Source: Tilletiopsis washingtonensis (lineage: Eukaryota; Basidiomycota; Exobasidiomycetes; Entylomatales). From it: a stretch of 64,000 bases of DNA. The notes below the pieces were generated by a model. The model saw only the letters and a list, made by a program, of their open reading frames with translations, made no database searches and was not told where the DNA came from. The stretch spans positions 570,754-634,753 of the forward strand of contig NW_020312012.1 in assembly GCF_003144115.1 (NCBI RefSeq), written 5' to 3'. The position numbers were made by a program, and so were the translations under genes. Shown here piece by piece: positions 43,770-54,050 of the stretch. The stretch's first letter is position 1; every line of letters starts with the position of its first letter.

Positions 43770-46745
43770 CTAGAGTATGTTGGGCTGGGACGCGCACGGC
43801 GCTGCAGCTCCTGCGTCTGCGTCTGCGATGTCGTCGGCTTGGGGCGTGTGCACATCGAGAGGCGTACCAAGGCTGGCGCTGACTGCTTCGGCGGCTCGGG
43901 CGAGCAGGTTGAGTGCAGCGAGCTCGCACCGTGCAGCGTGGATCTGGCTGCGCAGAAGTGCCTGCGACGCGGACGCCGGTGGGCCGGTGGCGTCGGGCGC
44001 AGCGCCGAGCGCCTCGGGCGCGCTGAGAGGCACGGAGCCGCGTGCTGAGGAGGATCGCGAGAGCGGCAGAGCGAGGCGGAAGGGCGCCGGGCCGGCGGAC
44101 GATGCGCGCCAGAAGGCTCCGCGTCGAGGCGTTGCCGCACCTGCCGGGCCTGGCGACGTGGGCTTGCTGTCGGCGTCGCAAGCAGGGGCGAGAACGGGCG
44201 ACTTGTCCGGCGACGGTGCAGTAGACAACGGCGCGGAAGCGTCGTGCGCTCGTGCGGATGCGCCCTGGAACTGCCCGAGGCGAGAGCGGCGCAGCAGTGC
44301 CCAGCGCTTCTTTGCGACGGGCGAGCCGGACGGCTGAAGCTCTGAAGGACCGTCCTCGCCGTCGTCGGCCGCGGGTGCGAGGGCCTGGTCAGAGCCGTCG
44401 AGCGTCGGCAGCGACTGGGTCATGCTGTCGGGCAGCGCCTCGTGCTCGCTGACACTTGACCTGCGGCTGAGCGTCGACTTCGGACGGGCGGGCAGCTCGT
44501 CTGCGGGAGAAGGGTCGCTTGGCCGAAGAGCCGTGTCGTCGGACGGTGCTGCCCTGGCACTCTCGGCGCTCGCCTCCTCGTTCTCGAGCTCCTCGTTCAG
44601 GTTCTTAAGATTCGCATGCACCTCGCTCCAGGCCAGCTCGATCCCTTCCGACCATCCGCGCGCGCAGGCGAGAGCCCACGCATCCCCGCTGGCGAAGCCT
44701 GCAAGCGAGCGAGAGTAGTCGGGCCACGTCAGGCCGAAGAGCGCCGGAGGCGAGGGCACGCGCGCCCTCGGCGGTTCGGCATCGCCAGGCGAGGTGCCGA
44801 CGACCTGGAAGATTGGACTCTGAGGCGCCCGAGCGTAGACGAGGTGCAGCAGCAGAAGCGGCGGGATTGCTCGCAGAGCGCGCGCGACATCCGAGCCGAG
44901 TGCCGACGAGCCAGCTGCCTCGCGGCTCTTGCCCTCTCGCAGCAGGCGCAGGCCCAGTAGCACGGCCTGCGGGTTCTTGTCGAGATGCGCCGCTACGACG
45001 GAGGTGTGTCGGATGGCCTGCAAGGCCTCTTCCAGCGCAGCGCGGGCCAGCTCGTCGGCGTCGGAGTCGTCCGTCTCCTCGGCCTCTGCATGCGGCGCGC
45101 CCTTGGGCCTGAAGCCCTCGGCGAAGCGTACCATCTGCTTCTCGAACAAGCCGAGCTCAAAGGCCTGGCACTGCGAGGCGCGCAAGTGAGCGCTGATGCT
45201 GGAGCTGTCGCCGGCTGTGCCGACTGCCGGCAGGGACGGCGATCGAGGCGTGGAGCTCGAGCCGTCGTGGTTGCCTTGGCGCGAAGCAGGCCGAGACTCT
45301 TCGCCTTTGCGCCGCGGCCGAGTCACGCCAGCGACGGCCTTCAGTGCGTTGCTTAGCTGGGCCGGCGTCGGACTGCGCGCCTTCTGTCGCACGTCGCAGT
45401 CGACGTCGACGTGCGCAGCGGCACTCGCGTCAACAAGCGCGAGAGGCAGAGGCATCGGCTTGGCCGTCAGGCGCAGCAGGCCCTTCCAGATGGTGTGGAC
45501 TGCGATGCCAACGTACCAGCCCTCGCCGTCGATGCCGCAGCGACTCTCGAGTCGGGGCAGCAGCAGGCGCCGAGCACCCTCTGCACGGCCCTCAAACTCG
45601 CGGAACCAGGCCGGGACGGCAGCGTTCGTCTTTGTCGCCGCTGAAGCGGGCGTCGCGAGGCCGTCGGCGCACAGAAGCAGCGCGTCGGACGCCTCGAAGG
45701 GCACGGGTACGGCGCCGCCGAGAGAGAGCACGAGGCCGAGCTTGATCGCCACCAGAATTGGCTGCACAATGTGCAGAATCGAGCGGTCCATGCGCTGCCG
45801 CACAGAGGCCAAGATCTCGGCGACGAAGTGCGGCATGGGCTCTGAGCCGGCGTCGTCGCCCTCGACACACTTCTCCAAGGCGTCCTCGACGGTCCAAAGA
45901 ATGGCTACGAGTCCGAGGTTGTACTCGAGCGCAGCAGGAGGCGAGGCGCCGTCCTTTGCCGCGAGCGGGACAAACGCGGCGGCACCGTCTCGCTGAGGAG
46001 CGATGAGCAAGGCATCCATGCGCTCGGCGAAGAGGCTGAGCGCCTTGACGGCGGCGCGTGACACTGCACGGAGCAGATAGTCGTCCAGATGCGCGGCATA
46101 GCGCAGCTCCGTCGTGACCGTCTCGGCCAGCTCGGTCGCACGGGCGGCAGAGGGCAGCGCATGGCCTTGATAGGTGACGGCGTGCAGTGCGGGTGCCTGC
46201 GGCACGGCGGGCAGAGCGGCGGCCGATGGAACGATGCGCGCAGCGACACTTCCATTTGTCAGCGTGCTAGAAGCCCCGTTCGAGCCGGTGGACGTCGCGA
46301 TGCAGGGCTGAAAGGCACGGTTGACAAGCTCGCTGAGCCGCAGACTGAAGTGCGCCAGGTGACTGGGATCGGGAGTCGCGGGCGGGCCCATGAGGCCGTC
46401 GCGCGCCTTGGCAGAGGAGTCCGAGGTCGTCCTGGGCGTGCCGCCCTGCGCCGGCGGCGTCTTGCTGCCGTCGGCACTGCGCTTCGCGAATGCCGGCAGC
46501 GACACCGAGTCGCCAGCGCGGCCGAGCGTCATGCTGCTCAGTGCGTGCAGGCCCAGACCGCGGCCAAAGGAGCCCGTGCGCCGGGGAGCGGGCGGCTCGG
46601 CGTCCTCGCTCTGCAGCGGCGGATGCTCGTCGACGTGCGGCGCCTTTGCGGCTGCGCCTTCGCGCAGCGGCGATGGCAGCGGCGCCGGCTTCGTGCCGGG
46701 CGAGTCGCGCCTGGCCGGCAGGAGGACAGTGCTCTTCGGCGCCAT
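43770..46745 (-). CDS. 991-residue protein of unknown function, intron-free
   Basis: Uninterrupted frame starting at MAPKSTVLLPARRD. Residues 1-140 are disordered. Residues about 140-450 look folded and mostly helical, with Leu/Ala-rich helices such as DYLLRAVSRAAVKALSLFAE and ILHIVQPILVAIKLGLVL. A second folded part covers about 510-690 (FELGLFEKQMVRFAEGF, AIPPLLLLHLVYA, LFGLTWPDYSRSLAGFA). The rest is disordered apart from a final short helix. No catalytic motif or signal peptide is evident, and the hydrophobic helices are probably too polar for membrane segments. I do not recognise the family. Confidence 0.72.
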   Translation of the reverse strand: MAPKSTVLLPARRDSPGTKPAPLPSPLREGAAAKAPHVDEHPPLQSEDAEPPAPRRTGSFGRGLGLHALSSMTLGRAGDSVSLPAFAKRSADGSKTPPAQGGTPRTTSDSSAKARDGLMGPPATPDPSHLAHFSLRLSELVNRAFQPCIATSTGSNGASSTLTNGSVAARIVPSAAALPAVPQAPALHAVTYQGHALPSAARATELAETVTTELRYAAHLDDYLLRAVSRAAVKALSLFAERMDALLIAPQRDGAAAFVPLAAKDGASPPAALEYNLGLVAILWTVEDALEKCVEGDDAGSEPMPHFVAEILASVRQRMDRSILHIVQPILVAIKLGLVLSLGGAVPVPFEASDALLLCADGLATPASAATKTNAAVPAWFREFEGRAEGARRLLLPRLESRCGIDGEGWYVGIAVHTIWKGLLRLTAKPMPLPLALVDASAAAHVDVDCDVRQKARSPTPAQLSNALKAVAGVTRPRRKGEESRPASRQGNHDGSSSTPRSPSLPAVGTAGDSSSISAHLRASQCQAFELGLFEKQMVRFAEGFRPKGAPHAEAEETDDSDADELARAALEEALQAIRHTSVVAAHLDKNPQAVLLGLRLLREGKSREAAGSSALGSDVARALRAIPPLLLLHLVYARAPQSPIFQVVGTSPGDAEPPRARVPSPPALFGLTWPDYSRSLAGFASGDAWALACARGWSEGIELAWSEVHANLKNLNEELENEEASAESARAAPSDDTALRPSDPSPADELPARPKSTLSRRSSVSEHEALPDSMTQSLPTLDGSDQALAPAADDGEDGPSELQPSGSPVAKKRWALLRRSRLGQFQGASARAHDASAPLSTAPSPDKSPVLAPACDADSKPTSPGPAGAATPRRGAFWRASSAGPAPFRLALPLSRSSSARGSVPLSAPEALGAAPDATGPPASASQALLRSQIHAARCELAALNLLARAAEAVSASLGTPLDVHTPQADDIADADAGAAAPCASQPNIL

Positions 46746-48154
46746 GACGAACTGCGCTCAGCGGCGCTTGCTTGATCTGGCGCGGCGAGAGACTGGCGTC
46801 GAGATGGGGCGAGCAGCAACGGCGGGCGGCGGGACGGAGCTCGTCTTAAGGAGGCCGGTCGCTGCTGTCGAGGAAGAGAATCAGGAGGTCCACGTTGTGG
46901 CGGAGCGAGGCTGCCGACGATGCGGCAGCGCTGTGCAGCAGGGCGGTGAGGCGCAGAGCCGAGCGGGCGAGTGTGCTGACTGCACTCACGGAGGACAAGA
47001 CAGGTGGGAGTAGGCACTACAATCCGGGTCGACCATAAGCTGCAGCGCACTCGGCGTCAGCGGCAGCACAGCAGGCCGGCGGGTGCGGCGCGCCTGCGCT
47101 CTCGGAGCGAGACGCACTTGGCTGAGGTGTGGCTGCGCGAGAGGGCAGGCCGGGGGTTGCGCGGGTGCGTAGGCGGAGCAGCGGCCAGCAGGAGGCACAG
47201 ACGGGCGAGAGGTTGCAGCGGCGGAGAGCGGCGCTGCGAGGTAACGGCGGCGGGTGAGGCAGGGCAGGGGGCAGGGGTGATGGCGAGAGGAGAACGTGGG
47301 CGCGGCGTCGGCGCGTCTGCCGTGCTGCGCCCACAGCAGCAGCAGCAGCAGCCCGCCGCCCGCAAAAGTTTGCCGCGCGCCGTGAGGCGGGGGCGGTGCA
47401 TGCCGCGCATGACGCGCCGCTGCTGCGCGGTGAGGCATGCGCCGCTCATCGCGGTATCGCGAGCGCCGCTGCAGCGGCCACACACGGCCGCATGCGAGCG
47501 ACAACGAGAGCAGCCGCGACCCACGGCCCTGCCTTGTCCCTGCCCGCATCTCTGGCTAGCACGAGCTCGGACAGAGGTCACTCAGACACGTTGCTTAGCA
47601 CAAACGTGCTTTGTCGAGGCTGTGGCCGACGACCGGCAGCGATAGCGCTGCGCCAGATGACTCGCGTCCGTTGCAGGGCAAGCGAGCGGGAGACAGAGAA
47701 GCGAGCACACAATAGCTACTGATACTCTGATGGAGCTGGAATGAGCTCAAATAGCAGAAGCAGGCGTCTCTGAGCATTATGAGCTCAACCGCCTTTCCCT
47801 TCGGCCTCGTTGGACTAGGCGAGAGTGCGATGCTGCTTTTGAGGAAGCGAGTCTGAGTCGGCGTGCTCTGACGCGCGGCCGCGGCGCACGGATGCCGCGC
47901 AAGGCGCTGCACGCTCCTCTGCCCACAACCACGATCGCATCTGCAAGCCCTGCCACACTTGGACTGCGCGCTCGGCCCGCTCACAAGGTAGAGCCTTTCC
48001 ACGGCGGCTCGCGCGGTAGCACGAGCGACGCCGGCAGCCGCTGTCTGAACTCGTGTCTCTGCGAGCTGCGCGTCCTGCCCCAGCGCCAAGGAAGCGGCTC
48101 GCCCGCGACTCCGCTCGGCGCTCGCTGCGCAGCAGGCACTGCGGCCGGCCCAGC
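46746..48154. other. Intergenic between divergent genes
   Basis: 1409 bp containing the promoters of the 991-residue gene and the thioesterase gene. Open frames on both strands (46986-47549 minus, 47004-47645 plus) are Arg/Ala/Cys-rich without motif. No RNA gene or repeat array seen. Confidence 0.45.
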
Positions 48155-50076
48155 ATGCCTGCCTTGACGGCCGAGCGTGCATACAGCGCTGCCATCCTGG
48201 CAGTCGCAACGGCGCTCTTCGTCCGTGCTGCCTGGACGCAGTTCGCTGCGCACCTGGCGAGCAGCAACGCCTCGCGCTCGCAAGCCCCTGCACCGGCGCC
48301 GGCGCCGAAGCCGAGCCACGCATCAGCCATCAATGTGCAGCATGCGGCCACTCTGGATATGTGCGACGTGCACCCAGCTCAGCCGAACCGCTTCTACGTG
48401 CGTGCCGGCGCGCTGCTGAAGCTCGTCGATGTTGTCGCCGGAGTCGCCGCACGCCGCCATGCCGCGCTCAGCTGCGTCACCGTCAGCGTCGATGCGGTCC
48501 TCCGTGCGTGTGTGCGGCCTCGGGCCACCGGCCGCGCACCGCTCACATCGGCCGTCCGCACCGCTCACATCGGCCGTCCCACAGTGCTGGCGCCGATTCC
48601 GCTCTCGTCGCTCATCCACTTGTCTGCGTCCGTCAACCGCGCCTGGGGCTCGAGCATGGAAGTCGGCGTCCGCGTCCTGTGCGAGATCGACGGATGCAAG
48701 ACGTACGTCTCCCACGGTAAGCTGCATATGCTGTGCCAGCTCCCCTCTCAGCTCATCCACTCACCCTGGCGCAGCCTACCTGACCTTTGTGGCCTTGCCG
48801 CCGGTGACTGGCGGACCCCGGCCGAGCCTTGCGCCGCTCGAGCCTCGCACAACCCTCGAAGCGCGACGACACCTGCTGGCCGGTCGCCGGCGAGCGAAGC
48901 GCATGGAGGACTCAAGGCGTGGCGACACGCGAGATGGCGTCAGTCAGGCGATCAAGCGCCAACTGAGGGACGAGGTCGCAGCGCTTCAGGCGCCGGGCGA
49001 GGAGCCGCAGCTCGGAGAGCAGCTCACTGCGGGTGGAGAAGGGCAGGCTGAGCGCATCGAGCTCGAATGGGTTGTCAGAGCCTGGGCCGCGCACGATCCT
49101 GCTGTGCGCGTCACAGCATCCGACGTGTTCGTCTCTCTGCCCGGCGACGAGACGTTCCGCCACTCGCTCGCGGCGGTGACGACACTGGCCGCAGAGCTCG
49201 GCCTGGTGCGCCCCGCCGTGCCCTCAGTCACTGGGCCGCCAGGCTGGAGCATCACCCGGCCGCGTGCTCTGAGCGAAGCACGCCTCTCTGAGGCCGACGT
49301 AGAGAGCGAAAGTCACACGGAGCTGGGCGAGTGGGTCACCGAAGCGCGGCTGCTTGCGGCCGAGCTCCCGGGCAGCCAGACGCTCAGTCGATCGCTGCAC
49401 CTGGTCTTCCCGTGAGTGTCCCAGTGCTACAGCCGCAGCGTCAATCGCTCACCATCCGTGCCTGCCAGCGAGCACACGAACTCGCAGCAACGGCTCTTCG
49501 GAGGACAGACCGTGAGTGCCATCACGCATCGCCGTCAGCGTCGCACTGAGCCTCGTTGCGCCCTCAGATGGCCTGGATGGAGGCCTGCGCGCTCAATGCA
49601 GCCCGCTGTCTGGGCCCTGCGTGGAGCACCGTGGCTGTCGACGGCCTCGAGTTTGCGCATCCGGTGCTGGTGGGCGAGTGAGTCTACGGGGCCTGGAGCG
49701 CGACGGATGCGCACGCTGAGCACCACGGACTGCAGAATCCTGATGCTACGCGCCATCGTCGTCCGCACCTTTGCCTCGTCCGTCGAGGTCTTTGTGCAGG
49801 CTCAAGCGGAAGACCACGCCGGCGCGCTGCGCTGGACGAACGACGCCCTGTTCACGCTGACGTGCGGCCCGACGAGCGACGCACACCGCAAGCTGCCGCG
49901 CATCATCCACGCGCCGGGCTCAGGTTCGTGCAAAGGCCCGTCGGCGAGCCCCAGTGCCATGCTCACACCTCTATCGCGCCCGCACGTCAGCACTGGAGGC
50001 GTTCGCAGCGCCTGCGCCACAGCGGCGCGCGGCGAGACTCGAGATGCGCGACATGCTGCGGCGCGTCTACAGCTGA
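48155..50076 (+). CDS. Acyl-CoA thioesterase with two hotdog domains (ACOT7/ACOT11-like)
   Basis: Hydrolyses fatty acyl-CoA to free acid and CoA. Exons 48155-48503, 48585-48716, 48775-49411, 49469-49511, 49568-49677, 49736-49923 and 49991-50076 give 514 residues. Hotdog 1 (about 75-175) shows RAGALLKLVDVVAGVAA, SCVTVSVDAV and SVNRAWGSSMEVGVRV. Hotdog 2 (about 375-490) shows NSQQRLFGGQTMAWMEACAL, STVAVDGLEFAHPVLVG and VVRTFASSVEVFVQA, the characteristic pair for this family. The ending MRDMLRRVYS is also typical. An N-terminal hydrophobic segment (about 9-25) suggests membrane anchoring, unlike soluble relatives. Intron 1 carries a perfect 22-bp tandem duplication. The gene is convergent with the PPR gene, 71 bp between stops. 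Confidence 0.92.
48536..48579 (+). repeat. Perfect 22-bp tandem duplication inside thioesterase intron 1
   Basis: Two identical back-to-back 22-bp copies (48536-48557 and 48558-48579), each beginning GCACCGCTCACATCGG, end 5 bp before the acceptor. Each copy contains a CTCAC branch-like element, so the duplication doubles the potential branch site. Confidence 0.85.
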
Positions 50077-50147
50077 GCATCCCGGGAGCAGCAATCTGAA
50101 TGCGATCAATTCGAGCACGGCCGCTACAGGCTGCATCCGCTCGCTGC

Positions 50148-53100
50148 TCATTCCTCGAGGCGCGCGGCGCGCGCGGCCTCTGCTGCCCAGGCGGCACGCT
50201 TCTCGTTGTTCGCGTAACTCTGCTCGATGCGCTGCACTCGCAGGCCGTGCTCGGCGAGCTGGTCGGCAGCACGCGGGTACGTCTGCATGAGACGTCGATA
50301 CCTGGTGCGCGGATCCTGCTCGACGACACTGCTCTCGTCGCTGCTGGCGCGCGTCGGCACGCTTCGGCGCATCTCGTCGAGGCCGCCGGCGAGGGCCTGC
50401 ATGGTGTCGAAGTGGGGGTACCAGTACGACGGAGCGCGCTCCAGCAGAGATTCCGCCATCTCGGAGAGCTCGCCCGGCGGATCCGGATCTTCCTTGGGCT
50501 CGGCTGACTCCTCGTGCTGGGACGCGTCGTAGGAATCGACTGCGCCGTCATGTGCGCCGCGCCCTTGGTGGCGACGACTAGGTGGCCGACTCGGCGTCGC
50601 CACGCCCTCGGCCTGGCTGACCGCTGCGATGTCGGGACGTCCCAGACCCAAGAGCATCCCGTCTTGCCCGCCCGCGGAGTCCAGCTGCTGAGGTCGACGG
50701 GCCCTCGCCGGGTGCCGGTCGTGCGGACCTGCCTCGGCGAGCACGTCGTTGATCACGCGCATCGCCTCCTCGTAGCGCCCGGCGCGGACGAGCGCCACGC
50801 ACAAGTGGTTCCAATTGTGCGGATCGAAGCCGAAGCCGTCGCGCTGGAGCTGCGCCCACAGCTGCACGACTTCGACGTGGCGCCCGCTGCGCGAGAGGAC
50901 GTCGAGCATGATCGAGAGCGGCAGACACAGCAAATTGCGCCGCGCCGGCTCGCGATGATCGCTGCTGCTCGGGGGCTCGGCGCCCATCAGCTCGAAGCCA
51001 GTGACTGCACGAGTGGCCTTGGCTAGTCCCTTGCTGGGCGGACCAAAGACGACGCTGAGGTTCGCGCTCGTCATGTCCAGCGCCTGCTGGTAGATGTGCG
51101 CCCAGACGCGGTCGCAGCCGGCAAAGTCGCCGCCAGAGCGGTGCGCATCCAGCAGCATGGTCCAGAACGGGATCGAGACGGCCGTGCCGGCGTTGACGAG
51201 CAGCAGGATGATCCGCTGAGCTTCCTGCGCATCGCCTCGGCGAGCGGCAGCCGCGAGCAGCGGACCGTAGATTGGCTCGAGAGGCTGGCCCTCCTGGATG
51301 GACGGCCGCTGCCAGACCGGGCGCTGCGCCGCTGGAGTCTCGGCCTCGTCTGCGAGCCGATTCGCGAGCTCGGCGGCGACCAGCAGGCCGTCCTCGTCGT
51401 CGGCCCTGATGTACGTCTCGATCAGGATGCTCCACGTCACGGCGTTGGGCTCGATGCCGCGCTGCCGCATTTCCTCGTAGTACGAGCGCGCGGTGTCGAC
51501 TTCGCCGCGGCGCAGGTAGGTGTGCATCATGATGGTGAAGTGATGCATCTCGGCGCCGCCCGGCTGCGAGTCGGGGTCGTGGGGCAGCACTCGCTCCAGC
51601 TCGGTGAAGATGTCCTCTGCCTGCTCAATGTCGCCGGCATCGGCTGCGCTTTGCAGCAGAAGCGAGTAGGTCCGTGCGTCGGGCTGGATGCCGGTGAGCC
51701 GCATCTCGTCAAACAGAGCCAAGACCGTCTGCAGCGGCGACGCTCGCAGCACGTGCGACTTGAGCAGCGCATTCGCAGCACCCGCCATCGGCCGGAGCTC
51801 CGGGCTGGGCTGCGACGCCAGCCAGTTGTACAGCTCGACGACCCGGTCCCACGCGGCAGACTCGACGAAGGCGTCGAGCAGAGCGCCGTATGCCACGCGG
51901 TCTGCACGCAGCCCGGCGGCGCGCATGGCACGCATCGCGCGGCTGGCGCTCTCGGCATCCTTGCGCACGCCGAAGAGCACAATCAGGGCAGTGTAGGAGG
52001 CCTTGTCCGGCACTGTCCCGGCAGCCGTCATGTCTTCGAAGAGCGAGATCGCAGACGTGACGTCTCCGCGCCTTGCATAGGCAGTCAGCAGGCCGTTGAA
52101 GGCGGGTCTGCTCGGCCTGATGCCCAGGGCCGCATGCCGCTCAAGCCACTCTTCGGCGCCGACAATGTCGCCTTTGCGGAGGGTCGCTCGCAGCAGGTCT
52201 CCCGCCACCTCCTGCGTGAGCGCGAGGAGTCCGGGCTTCGGAGGAAGACCGGGCTGTGGGTCCAAGTCGTAGCGTGTTGCCGCCACACGCTGGCACTCTG
52301 CGACGTCGCCGCTCCGCACGGCGCAGAGCATGCGGACGTGAAAGGCATAGGCGGCGAGATCTCTATCTTCGTGCGTAGCGAGGACGGCGAGAATGGCCGA
52401 GACCCTGCTCGACTGGGTGTGCCTTGCGTAGTGCGTGCCGAGAGCGCGCAATGTGCCCTGCTCTAGGCGCTCGAGAGCGCCCGAGGGTGCTCGTCGCTCA
52501 ATCTCCCTGGTCATCTGCCAGGCGAGCGTGTCTTCCTTTGCAAAAGACATGCGCTGCAACATGCGCCTGCGTACGAGCTCGGGCAGCACTGCCTCTGCGC
52601 GCGGCCGGTCTGGGTCGACGAGGAGCTTGTCCGACGCGAGAAAGTAGAGATCCACCGCCGGCCCGTAGACTTTGCGCGCGCACAGGCCGAGCACGACGAC
52701 GAGCAGAGTCGCATGGCCAAACAAGGCGCGCCACTGGGCGGTCTGTGCCTGCCAAGCGCGCTCTGTGGCGCCGACGGGATCGCGGAGCATCGCGATGAGA
52801 TCGTTGAGAGGACGCACGGCCCACGCAAAGTCGTTGCCGGCCGCAAAGATCAGCGCGGAGGGATGCGCAAAGAGCCAGTCCAGCATGCGCACGGCCACTC
52901 TATTGTTGCGCTGCGACATTGCCTCGCCAGGCTGCCGCGTGGAGAAGACGTGGGCGTCGTAGAGCGCACCCACCGCCACGGCGAGGGGTTTCAGCTGCGG
53001 CACGGATGCGTTGAAGCCGGGCGGAGGCCGCGGGCCTATGCGTTGCAGGAGCGCGGCATTGTCGCGCAGAAGCCCCTCGACGCGCTCGTGGAGCTCATCG

Positions 53101-54050
53101 AAGTTGCCGTGCAGTGCGGCAGCGCGGGCGCGCAGGGACTCGAGACTCAGCCGGCTTCCGACGAGCTGGGTGCGCAGCAGCCTGCAGGAGCGAGACGAGG
53201 GCGACTGTCTCGCCCAGAGCCGGCACTCGAGTGCCCGGCGCTGCTCTCCAACGCGCCGCTCGTGCTGCTGCCGATCGAAGAACTCGTCGTCGGCGTCGGC
53301 ACGCTTCAAGATGACGTCCATCCTGCGAGCTGCCTTCTGCCGGGCACGCTGAGCGGCCTGCCAGTCCCTGACCCCGAGCCATCTGCTCGCGATGCGCGCC
53401 CAGATGTACAGGCGCTCTGCGACGCGGTCGTGGAGCCCGGGATCGAGGAAGCCTGTGGCACTCGCTGCCCTCCAGTGCTCGTACAGCGCATTCGATGTTC
53501 CGAGAAACTTTTCGACGGGGAAACGCCGATGGTCCTGAGCGACGAGATGGTTGAGAGCCTGCGTGTGCCTCTGAAGCGCCTCTTCGAGTGCGCGTCGGAG
53601 CTTGGGCGCCGCCGACGACCGGCGCTGAAGATCGGCGCCAGCATGATTATTGCCTGCTCTTGCCACGAGCTGCACCTCTGACGAGCTGGGCTCACCGGGC
53701 GCCTGGGCCTGGGTGGGCAAAGGCGCGAGGGGCACTGCAGGCGATGCCCGTGCCGCGGCCGACGTGAAGATGGATCGGTGCTGCGCCGAAGGTCTGGTGC
53801 CGCTGCCGCGTCGCGACGAGCCTTGCGCGACTCGTGGTCCGTGGGCGATGGCAGGCTGCACTGAGCGAGGCAGCCCCGTGGCGAGCGTAGGACACAGAAA
53901 GAGCGGCCAGGCATCGCCGCCGCAGTCTGCCGCTGCGGCGCTGCCGGCTATCGGCCGAGCGGCAGACGCGGACTCAGCCAGCACATCACGCAGGTAGCGC
54001 CGCAGAAACGACCGAAGCAGCTGCCGCTGAGCTGGCAGACTTGTGGCCAT
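50148..54050 (-). CDS. Mitochondrial-type pentatricopeptide repeat (PPR) protein
   Basis: Intron-free frame of 1300 residues. The Arg-rich, acid-free N-terminus MATSLPAQRQLLRSFLRRYL is a good mitochondrial presequence. PPR units are visible from about residue 645 to 960, for example AFNGLLTAYARRGDVTSAIS, SYTALIVLFGVRKDAESASR, AYGALLDAFVESAAWDRVVE, TYSLLLQSAADAGDIEQAED and TWSILIETYIRADDEDG, each with the 35-residue helix-turn-helix spacing. Another near 1110 (NHLCVALVRAGRYEEAMRVI) closes the array. Fungal PPR proteins bind organelle transcripts and govern their maturation or translation; the RNA target here is unknown. A highly charged C-terminus (KRAAWAAEAARAARLEE) ends the protein. Confidence 0.9.
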   Translation of the reverse strand: MATSLPAQRQLLRSFLRRYLRDVLAESASAARPIAGSAAAADCGGDAWPLFLCPTLATGLPRSVQPAIAHGPRVAQGSSRRGSGTRPSAQHRSIFTSAAARASPAVPLAPLPTQAQAPGEPSSSEVQLVARAGNNHAGADLQRRSSAAPKLRRALEEALQRHTQALNHLVAQDHRRFPVEKFLGTSNALYEHWRAASATGFLDPGLHDRVAERLYIWARIASRWLGVRDWQAAQRARQKAARRMDVILKRADADDEFFDRQQHERRVGEQRRALECRLWARQSPSSRSCRLLRTQLVGSRLSLESLRARAAALHGNFDELHERVEGLLRDNAALLQRIGPRPPPGFNASVPQLKPLAVAVGALYDAHVFSTRQPGEAMSQRNNRVAVRMLDWLFAHPSALIFAAGNDFAWAVRPLNDLIAMLRDPVGATERAWQAQTAQWRALFGHATLLVVVLGLCARKVYGPAVDLYFLASDKLLVDPDRPRAEAVLPELVRRRMLQRMSFAKEDTLAWQMTREIERRAPSGALERLEQGTLRALGTHYARHTQSSRVSAILAVLATHEDRDLAAYAFHVRMLCAVRSGDVAECQRVAATRYDLDPQPGLPPKPGLLALTQEVAGDLLRATLRKGDIVGAEEWLERHAALGIRPSRPAFNGLLTAYARRGDVTSAISLFEDMTAAGTVPDKASYTALIVLFGVRKDAESASRAMRAMRAAGLRADRVAYGALLDAFVESAAWDRVVELYNWLASQPSPELRPMAGAANALLKSHVLRASPLQTVLALFDEMRLTGIQPDARTYSLLLQSAADAGDIEQAEDIFTELERVLPHDPDSQPGGAEMHHFTIMMHTYLRRGEVDTARSYYEEMRQRGIEPNAVTWSILIETYIRADDEDGLLVAAELANRLADEAETPAAQRPVWQRPSIQEGQPLEPIYGPLLAAAARRGDAQEAQRIILLLVNAGTAVSIPFWTMLLDAHRSGGDFAGCDRVWAHIYQQALDMTSANLSVVFGPPSKGLAKATRAVTGFELMGAEPPSSSDHREPARRNLLCLPLSIMLDVLSRSGRHVEVVQLWAQLQRDGFGFDPHNWNHLCVALVRAGRYEEAMRVINDVLAEAGPHDRHPARARRPQQLDSAGGQDGMLLGLGRPDIAAVSQAEGVATPSRPPSRRHQGRGAHDGAVDSYDASQHEESAEPKEDPDPPGELSEMAESLLERAPSYWYPHFDTMQALAGGLDEMRRSVPTRASSDESSVVEQDPRTRYRRLMQTYPRAADQLAEHGLRVQRIEQSYANNEKRAAWAAEAARAARLEE

